Translations under genes and position numbers: made by a program | DNA from: Cephalotus follicularis | Taxonomy: Eukaryota; Streptophyta; Magnoliopsida; Oxalidales; Cephalotaceae | DNA length: 64,000 nucleotides | Assembly (NCBI GenBank): GCA_001972305.1 | Contig: BDDD01000022.1 | Location: 155,590-219,589, forward strand | Direction of reading: 5' to 3' | In this document: positions 56,577-64,000 of the stretch, piece by piece | Position numbering within the stretch: position 1 is the stretch's first letter | Layout: each line of letters opens with the position of its first letter | The notes under the pieces: model-generated | Seen by the model: only the letters and a program-made list of their open reading frames with translations | What the model was told of the DNA's origin: nothing | Databases searched by the model: none

Positions 56577-58703
56577 TCAATCGGTTTGGCCCGCAGTCAA
56601 GCTATCATCGTAAAGAAGGACTACAATGGAATTTTGGAGGGAAGAACTTTTCTTTTTGGTAAAGAATTCCTCTAAGGACAGATTAAGGAGTCCCATAAAG
56701 ACTTCTTTAGACTTGGTGATCTCATCGGCCGAGATAATAGCGGAAGAACTAGCTGGATCTTCAGAAGCCGATTTAGGAGACAAACTGAGTAGCTCATCGA
56801 GACCGCCGAAGGGATCGTCTTCAGAAGAATTGACTTCTTCAGTAGTTTCCTCCTCTATTGTCATGGTTTTTTGAAAAAGAAACGAGGATTTTTTAGCCAA
56901 AGGAAAATAAATGGGGCAAATGATGTTTATATGAGTTACTTACTGATTTTTTGTTCTTTTGGATGAGTCCTTCCTCTTCTTCTGGAATCTTGATAAGGTT
57001 GGATGGATCACTGGGTAATGACGGTCAAGAAGGAAGGATACCCTTAGCACGCGACTGAATGCTACGACAGACAAGAGTTGGTTTCTTGACAGGTATGACT
57101 TCCTTTTGAAAACTGGGGTTGGTATTGAAGGCTTAGATAGAACGGCCCCACTCTCTCCTCTAGCTGATACTGCCGAAGAAGAGTCTGCAGAAAAACTAAA
57201 TTGTTAGAATTAACTTGGCTGAGAAAATAACTGAAAACAAAAATGCAATACTTGTTGGCCATTTCCGTTTCTCAGCTGTTGCCTACACAATGTCTCCAAG
57301 AGGGGAGAGTCTAGTTAGCAAAACAGATAGGTCTATGGTGCACCAACGGTGCATATAGTCTGTCCACCAAGGTTGAAAAGAAGGAGAACAAAGCTTTTGG
57401 TAAATTTCAATCACACTTGCAAGACCAATGTCATCAGTAAAAACAACACGACCAATCAAAGTGTCATTCAGCGAAAAGTAATTAGGAAGAGGGATTCCTT
57501 GGATGAAGCCAAACTATCATGCACAGTAATGGGGGGCATAGACCTCTACGCCTATTTTGGAGTTAAGATTATGAAAGCTCATATCGTAGTTCAGGTCACG
57601 AGCAAAGAGGTAACTAACCCAAATGGGTTCTTGCTCCTTGCGAACAGCTTCATGATTCTCAGCCGAAATCAGCCGAGTATATCATGGAGGACCATAAGCT
57701 CGGAAAGCAAAATAGAAGAAGGAATTATTAAATCTGGAGACAGATAGATGGTGAAAGTATGAGACACATTCTTGGAATGACCGATTATTTGCAAAGCTAT
57801 TTTTAAAGAATGAGCCATAATTATTGAGAGCATTTGCAAGAGAAACATCAGTGGGGGCAAGTTCAGGAAAATAATGGTAAAGCCATAGTTGGAGGATCCA
57901 AAAGGGACCTCCAGCTCGTTGGAAAGGATCAATAGTGGCGTCTTTACAGACATGGTAAAGATAGGATAAAGCAAATGGGGCAAGAGCGAGCTTACGGTCG
58001 CTTGCTAAAGCGACCGCAAAAAGAATAATTTCCCTTGAAACTTGCAAGGCTTGAATGCAAAGAAGAAACTTGGAAAGCATAATTAACAAGAAGAAACAAT
58101 GTTCTTGGTCAGTTACAGATGCATGGGGCTTGAAGCATTTTTTCATATAGGATCAAAGTCAAAATCCTTTTCAGAAGGAGGGAAGGAAGCCGAAACCTTT
58201 TCTCCTAAAACAGAAAGAGAAGTAAGGGATGTAATATCCAACAAGGTAACGGTCATTAGACCCCAAGGAAAATGAAAGCAGTTGTGAGAGCGAGACCAGA
58301 AACATAATGCAGCTGTAAGAATGGATCGATCGAAGGGCAACTCGAAGGTAGTGATCTCAATGAAATTGAGTATGTCTAAATCTTCCCATAAGGGTAAAAT
58401 CTTGGGAGAAAGCCTTTCTATCCAGGCATTCTAGTCAGGATTGGACCGTGGCCAAGTCCTGAGTGGGTTGTGAGTCCAGTGGGTCTAGTTTAATATGTTC
58501 TTCTCTGATGGGAGAGCTTCAGAGGGAGAATGAGGAAAGTATAACCCTAAGTTTAGGCTAGGAAAGGATTTAAAGATGGGACCGAGTATGAAATAAGAGT
58601 ATGCAGAAATGAGTACCTGGACTTGTGTGGTCTCTTCTGCCGTTTCAAGAATTTCTGCTAGAATTTCACCTAGGGGTTTGTTAGCAAAAAGGTTTGCGGC
58701 CAT
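56577..58703 (-). pseudogene. Antisense accessory gene of element 3 with plant-mobile-domain-like (PMD) region
   Basis: The gene runs opposite gag-pol. From an ATG at 58703 the minus strand reads a short N-terminus (MAANLFANKPLGE), then segments resembling the plant mobile domain: ILTAALCFWSRS, FPWGLMTVTLLDI and, after a frameshift near 58145, FALSYLYHVCKDA and GGPFWILQLWLYHYFPEL. PMD proteins are found in plant transposons and as domesticated silencing factors. A TAG near 58435 and the frameshift disable it. The downstream part (57262-56577) is Ser/Glu-rich with a possible 67-bp intron at 57185-57251 (GTATTG ... CTGCAG). It is not recognisably homologous to the antisense genes of elements 1 and 2. 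Confidence 0.68.
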
Positions 58704-59156
58704 GGTCACTGGAGCTTGGATGTTTTGAAAAGGATGAGGATTTTGGGTTTTAGAAGAAAGAGATAAAGAGTGAAATGAAAATTGTGATGTAATTAAATAA
58801 CAACAAAAGATAACATGAAGAGACACGACACTTGATTGCAACCATTTTTTCAATTTATCTGATGTGAAAGTTGAAGAGATTGATTGCTAATTTAATGTTT
58901 TGATTGTGTAGTGTAATTCAATTTCTTTATTTATTACTAACTGGAATCAAAGAATTAGTAGACCTATTTTGCCCAAAATGTGAATGGGCTATGGTTAAAA
59001 GTTGCTCCTGCTACTCAGCCTAGAGACTTGAGCATTGTACAAGGACATGCTGTAGGAGTAACACATTACCATAAAGTTTTAAAATTTGAAAGTGAGTAAG
59101 GGAAAAATAATGTTATTTTATCGATTTGTTACAAACAGATAAAATAAGGAGAGCAA

Positions 59157-60139
59157 TGTTTATCCCTAAAATTAATATCAATGACCGATTTGTTTAGAAA
59201 GGTGATTAGCTGATTGAGTCATGACCGATTGAAGTCGTAAAGGGTGTTCGACTGATGAGTCGGCCGGGAGAATAATGTGCAGCGGGTTTTTCTCCTCGTT
59301 TTCAGTGTTGAGTACAGAAAATAGCTTACAGAAAAAGTGGTAATGCACATTGGAGCATTTCAAGGAAGTGGCGAGCACTAAGTGGATAGTGGTCTGCATG
59401 GCGACGAAAATGGATCCAACTATCCATGATTTAGCAACTGTCGAAGATTTTCCTTATAAATAGAGATCTTGTTCTTTAGGGAGAGGGTCCTACACCTCAA
59501 CACTCAAAGCTACAATAACAACTCATTATTATTTTAACTTGTCCGGTCATGTACCAGTCGATCAAACATTTACAATTTCCTTTTATAATCTGCACTTGTC
59601 ATTTCTTTTGATTAGCAACTTAATTCTAGTTGTTCAAATTCTAGTTTTCTATTTCAGCAGCCAAATCCAGCATTCTGGTTGTATTGCATGTTAATTACAT
59701 TGTCTTTCAATTCAGTTCATTGTTAGTTATTTAATTTCATGATATTTACTTCTACTTCTGTTCTTGTTCAATGGTTTACATTTTTGTTAATCTCAATTTC
59801 GCAATTACATCTTTGGCATTGATTCAATTAAGTTTAATTTAAGTCCTTTTAATTTATAGGATAGTCATAAATAACTTTAAGGAAACTACCCAGTTCTTTT
59901 ACACAATCGCTTGTTACATTTTTGTTATCTTAATTTAAGGTGTTCAAACCATACGACCAATTTTGGGTCATGCAGCTCCTTGTAGCCGACCTATAGGATT
60001 AGGCTACAAGCTGTAGGAATTGAAGCCGGGGTCATAGTGTACCTCTAATTCACTTTGAGACAAGTATAAGTTTTTGGCATGCCCGTATCCGACCGATTCA
60101 CGTTTGAAATTGTGCTAGTGTAATTTGCAAGGGATAACA
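59157..60139 (+). repeat. 3' LTR of element 3
   Basis: It starts TGTTTATCCC and ends GGGATAACA. The purine-rich AATAAGGAGAGCAA precedes it (59143-59156) as a probable polypurine tract. It lacks the duplication seen in the 5' LTR. Confidence 0.9.
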
Positions 60140-60144
60140 GTAAC

Positions 60145-60653
60145 AACTCGTTCCTAGACCACGTGAGAAATAGTCTATTTTACTCCATGCAGAACATACA
60201 ATTCTCATACATCTGTGTTTCCACATGAGACTCTCATTTTTATCCTAATTGATGGATTGGTAAGACTTCCCAAGAGGTCACTCATCCTGATTTTATCATA
60301 AACGTAGCACGTTTAACCTTCGAGTTTCTACTAACTCCTCAGCCCATCCACCAAAAGGCGTATCATGTGATTAGGTTCTAGATCATTTCTTATATAGTCA
60401 ATCATTTTCTCCCCCATTTCAGTGGATTCAGTTCATTCCTGTCACAATGGCGACTTCATCTCACGGATAACCCTTTCCTTTTGTGAGCGGCTCCATCTCA
60501 CCGATAGCCCTCTCCTCTTGTCCACTCTTGAGTGGGATGTCACAGTCCCACTAGCTTCCACCTGGTTTGTCTCATATTAAGTTGTGAATGCTCACAAGAA
60601 GTTATGAGGGTGAATGATCATCTTAAATTGGATTAGATAATGAAATATAATCG
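60145..60653. other. Degenerate sequence, possibly 5' region of the gag relic
   Basis: No coding sequence is supported. A ctccatctcaccgatagccctctcct-like block is loosely duplicated near 60452 and 60489. It may be leader DNA of the chromovirus whose gag follows. Confidence 0.35.
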
Positions 60654-60879
60654 ATGATTCTTGTAGGACTTCTACGAGAAATCTTGATGGATAGAAGGAA
60701 TGAAGCAAGAGCTAGAGGAAGGTCAGGAGATATTGATCCTGAGAATGAAGAAAGAAGCGTGTATGCAAGGATGAATGAATTCTTACATCAACAATTACAA
60801 GCTACTACTATGAATAACCAAGTCTTCAACATGTATTGTAGTAGATGCGTGCATCATCCATAGATGCTGCAAATGGTAA
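60654..60879 (+). pseudogene. Chromovirus gag relic, part before solo LTR C
   Basis: A frame with RNEARARGRSGD, then MNEFLHQQLQATT runs to the edge of the solo LTR, apart from a TAG at 60861-60863. It resembles the variable N-terminus of chromovirus gag. The assignment rests mainly on the clear gag core continuing after the LTR at 63312. Confidence 0.5.
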
Positions 60880-61564
60880 TGTGACGATCCGAATTCCCTT
60901 TTTGTACTGTTCATGCATACATTGTACCGTATTGGACCGTACTGAACTGTATTGAATTGAGGTATTCTTATACCTATTGATATTGTATTGAATCACATGC
61001 ATGTATAGTCAGGATTTTGGGCAGATTTTCGGAGAGTTGACCGAATCGACTATTTAAGTCAATTCCTTGTCATTTCTCTCATTCTCACCATTCATCCTTC
61101 TCTCTCTATCCTTCTCCCTCTCTCTCTAGCTGGGCAGCCTCCATCTTCCACCATTGCAGCCCCGGATTGCATCTCCATCGACAAGGGACAACGATTGCAA
61201 GTAGTGGGTCGACGATTGAACGACATAGCAGCCGATTGAGTGACTGGAAGCTCAACTTTTGAAGCTTCAGTGATAGGTAGGACTTCTTTACTGAATTGCC
61301 TATTGCTTTATTGATTGATTGACTGAATTGCATGATTGATTGACTGATTGAATGATTGAATTGAGTGAATTGGGGTTTTTAGGGTTTATAGCAAACCCTT
61401 GACCTAATTGTTGATTAAAAGATTGAAATTGAATTTGGAAGGTTGTAACTAGTCTTACTAACCTCAAATGATTGATTGTAAACCTTGGTTTTCAAAGAAT
61501 GGCTTTAAATTGGATTTTGACTTGAGATTGACCCTATTTTCTGCATAAAATCGACTCTACCCGG

Positions 61565-61900
61565 AAAAGACATCGACCCTTAGCCCAAAGACGTCGATGT
61601 CTTTCTCATCTGAGTGCTGTATCCTTGATTCTGCAGCAAAGACATCGACGCTTTTCAAAGACGTCGACGTCTTTGCCTCGAGATGTCTCTCCCCTAGAAA
61701 GACATTGATGCCGAACATCGATGCGCATTCTCAGGCTATTTTTATTGAAAAGCGTCGACGCCTTTCTCCAAGGGCATCGACGTCTTCGGCCAGATCTCTA
61801 CACAAATAGGGAAAGACATCGATGTCTTTCAAAGACATCGACGTCTTTCCACCGTTTTAAAAAGGAGTCGATGTCTTTCACCAAAGACATCGACGCCTAA
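61565..61900. repeat. Cluster of GACGTC-centred palindromic repeats in LTR C
   Basis: About ten near copies of agacrtcgaygtctt occur within 335 bp, many arranged as inverted pairs (for example aaagacatcgatgtctttc then aaagacatcgacgtctttc). GACGTC is a palindrome and the core of many plant bZIP sites. Spacing is irregular. Confidence 0.8.
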
Positions 61901-62029
61901 TGTACTGAAAGGAGTTTTTAACTGTTTTAAAGCTGGTTTTCAACTTCTTTTCACGTCGCCACTTGACTAGAGCCTTGGTTGAGGTGTTCAAGTGTTTGAA
62001 AATAGTTTTAATGAATGTACTGACCGATT

Positions 62030-62270
62030 GATTGATTGCTTGAGTCATGAGTGTTGTTGTGAGTCTAAGTCGGTAAAATGGATGCACGTTCCCATCCCTC
62101 CATTAGACACCGCCACTTATCGACTTTGCTTTGACGTTGTGTTAATACATTGATCGATTGCTTGAGTCGTGAGTGTTGTTGTGAGTCTAAGTCGGTACGA
62201 TGGGCGCACGTTCCCATTTCTCCATTAGACACCACCACTTATTGACTTTACCTAACATTGTATTGACTCG
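62030..62270. repeat. 122-bp tandem duplication in LTR C
   Basis: The words gagtgttgttgtgagtctaa, cgcacgttcccat and tccattagacacc recur in the same order 122 bp apart (for example 62041 and 62163 for tgagtcatga/tgagtcgtga). Several substitutions separate the copies. Confidence 0.85.
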
Positions 62271-63311
62271 ATTGATTGATTGATTGTATTGTATGGATCC
62301 TATAGAGCGACCTTATGATTCTTGTCGGCAGGTTAGGTTGTTGACTCTGTCCACCTATTCCGTCGATCGTTTCATTTATTGTATTGTATTGACCCGCTGA
62401 CGAGCGGTACCGATTGATGCTCCTTTGAGGCTGTAGCTCCCTAACGGTTTCAGTAGCTCCCTGAGGCTGTAGCTCATCGAGATTGCATTGACCCAGCCAT
62501 AGGCTGGAGGATCTATGAGTCCCAGACCTGATCAGTCTGAGAACCGTAGATAGATCTCCCACCCTTTTTGAAGGACTACCTTCCGTGGGATTGATCATTG
62601 CTAACTTATTGACATTGCATTGACACCAGTCGCATGCTCTATAGGATATTGATTGATTGATTGATTGATTGGGTGTTTTATACACCACCATCGAATGTCT
62701 GCTATTGATTGATTGATTGTTATAGATCCTATCCGTATGCTCTGCTATGGGCCACTGTCATACGGGTAGTCTGATCGCCAATTGTACATGTACATTTGCC
62801 ATGTCATGCATTGATATTGTACACCGCACATTGATATTGTATAGATTGTCACCGATATTTCACATTGTACATGCATACATGCTGCATGGGGTTTCTGCTT
62901 AGCCAGTGTGCCTAACCCCATCCTTCGGGGTGGGGTTGTGTTGTACCTTTGTGTGCGGCATAGGTAGGGCAACATGTAGCAGTGGACAGAAGGACTGAAG
63001 ACCCGTTGACCGCACGACTTCTTGGGTATCACGAAGCTGATAGAGAGATTGTAGTGAAAGATGGAAATGTATTGCATTGTAATGTTGTTTTGAAGGATTG
63101 ATAATGTATTGTAAAAGACTAGTATTGTAAATGATTTGTATTGCATTGTATTGTATGGATGGATTTGTATTGTCTCTTCCGCAACTGATGTGTATTGCAA
63201 AGTTTTAAAGTTTTCTGCATTTTTATATTGCTAGTCCCGACCATTGTATTGTGTATTGGATTGAGAGTAATACCACGTGTCGGCCCTGCGGGTGCGGGGT
63301 GTTACAGGTAA

Positions 63312-63850
63312 GGACTTGGAAGTATTTATGAGGCAGAATCCCCCAGCTTTTTTGGGAATGCTAGATGCTTCGATAGCCAGGGATTAGATGTACGAGATAA
63401 AAAAGGTTCTTAATGTCTTAAGATATTCAGATGTTCAAAAGATTACCTTTGCAGTGCTCCGGTTATTTAGAAAAGCTAGTTAATGGTGGGAATTGACAAA
63501 GAAGTCACTCCCTGAGTAAGGGATTGAAAGTACTTGGGATCGATTCCAAATCGAGTTCACCAAGAAGTATATATCTCTGTTTGGTAAAGATAAAGGAAGG
63601 GCAATCAATGAATATGAGCAGAAGAGTGATTCACCAATGTCAAGCTATCACACTGGATCATCTAGTTAAGGGAAATCATCCAAGAAACCTAAATGTAGAA
63701 GTCGTCCTAGCCCTGGATCGTGTGATCATTATGGATGTGCTAACCATACATCAGAAGTTTGTTAGCGAAGGTTAGGGAAATGCTTGAAGTGTGGATATGC
63801 GAACCCTCGAATGAGTTATTGCCCTAAGATTTCTCCTAATGGAAGACCAC
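63312..63850 (+). pseudogene. Chromovirus gag relic, part after solo LTR C
   Basis: The reading DLEVFMRQNPPAFLGMLD, then RYSDVQKITFAVLRL and WWEL matches the gag core of Tekay-type chromoviruses (F....PP.F.G....A..W, KV..A...L...A..WW). The tail has a CDHYGCANHTSEVC segment and a zinc knuckle, CLKCGYANPRMSYC, in which the usual His is Pro. In-frame TAG and TAA codons (for example after FRKAS and after SLPE) show it is dead. The element continues past the window edge; 63851-64000 shows nothing recognisable. Confidence 0.72.
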
Positions 63851-64000
63851 CATAAGGTTAGAATTTTCTTGAGAAAGGGATGTGGTAGAATCTGCTATCC
63901 ATATTGGAGGTAATCTCCATCTTATCTGACCATCGTTAATCTTGCTATTCCTCATGCATCATATTGCATAGTTTGTAAGTGTTGCATTTCTATGTGCTTA

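Larger units (their letters stand above)
48497..60139 (+). mobile_element. Element 3: old Tat-lineage LTR retrotransposon (Ogre/Retand-like)
   Basis: LTRs at 48497-49626 and 59157-60139 are flanked by a perfect target duplication, gtaac at 48492-48496 and 60140-60144. Domains appear in the order gag, protease, reverse transcriptase, a remnant of the second RNase H, then integrase, all on the plus strand with many stops. An unrelated antisense gene lies before the 3' LTR. Protein sequences are far from elements 1 and 2 (VDFKNLNLATPNDEYLMP rather than IDFTDLNKACPKDHFPLP), and the primer-binding site also differs. LTRs differ at roughly 13% of the first 280 positions compared, so this is an old insertion. 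Confidence 0.9.
60880..63306 (+). mobile_element. Solo LTR C inserted in a gag relic
   Basis: It starts TGTGACGATCC and ends GCGGGGTGTTACA, with a perfect target duplication, ggtaa at 60875-60879 and 63307-63311. It is 2427 bp with no coding domain. A CT-rich leader (61070-61135) suggests plus orientation. It contains a cluster of AAAGAC(A/G)TCGA(T/C)GTCTTT-like palindromes (61565-61900), a 122-bp tandem duplication (about 62030-62270) and several (TGAT)n runs. Confidence 0.88.

Overview
The window is nuclear DNA of a flowering plant, probably a eudicot. It is AT-rich, holds one multi-exon plant gene with plant-type splice sites, and is otherwise mostly nested LTR retrotransposons of plant-specific Ty3/gypsy lineages. 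I saw no bacterial-style operons, no rRNA or tRNA genes and no CRISPR array.

The only host gene I can support is a five-exon CRIB-domain Rho-of-plants GTPase-activating protein (RopGAP) at 22695-26089 (+). It sits in a TE-poor island of about 7 kb, with a short LINE reverse-transcriptase relic just downstream.

Three Tat-lineage retrotransposons with both LTRs occupy most of the rest. Element 1 (4429-16390, minus strand, LTRs of 645 bp) has the most similar LTRs and so looks youngest. Its gag-pol is nearly continuous, broken by a few stops and a frameshift. Element 2 (27361-45215, plus strand, TSD gttat) is an older relative of element 1. Its gag was split by a solo LTR ('X', 28582-35408), which was itself invaded by a chromovirus fragment ('Y', 29082-32587). 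Element 3 (48497-60139, plus strand, TSD gtaac) is a more distant Tat element. It is heavily decayed and has lost most of its RNase H region.

All three Tat elements carry a second gene on the strand opposite gag-pol, between integrase and the 3' LTR. In elements 1 and 2 these antisense genes are homologous and have recognisable spliceosomal introns. In element 2 the protein begins with residues matching the histone H3 tail (ARTKQT, then R at position 8). In element 3 the antisense gene is unrelated and resembles the plant mobile domain (PMD). The 3' regions of elements 1 and 2 also hold minisatellites.

The rest is solo LTRs and fragments. Two solo LTRs of one family lie at 939-3408 and 18614-19979, each with a perfect 5-bp target duplication. 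Another solo LTR at 60880-63306 interrupts a chromovirus gag relic at the right edge. A degenerate minus-strand LTR lies at about 45481-47830, and there are a few MITE-like elements. LTR X contains a 1.5-kb array dense in GCATGC/CATGCATG palindromes. Insertion order can be read from the nesting: element 2, then X, then Y; and gag relic, then solo LTR C. All coordinates come from reading the sequence by eye; no alignment or database search was run.
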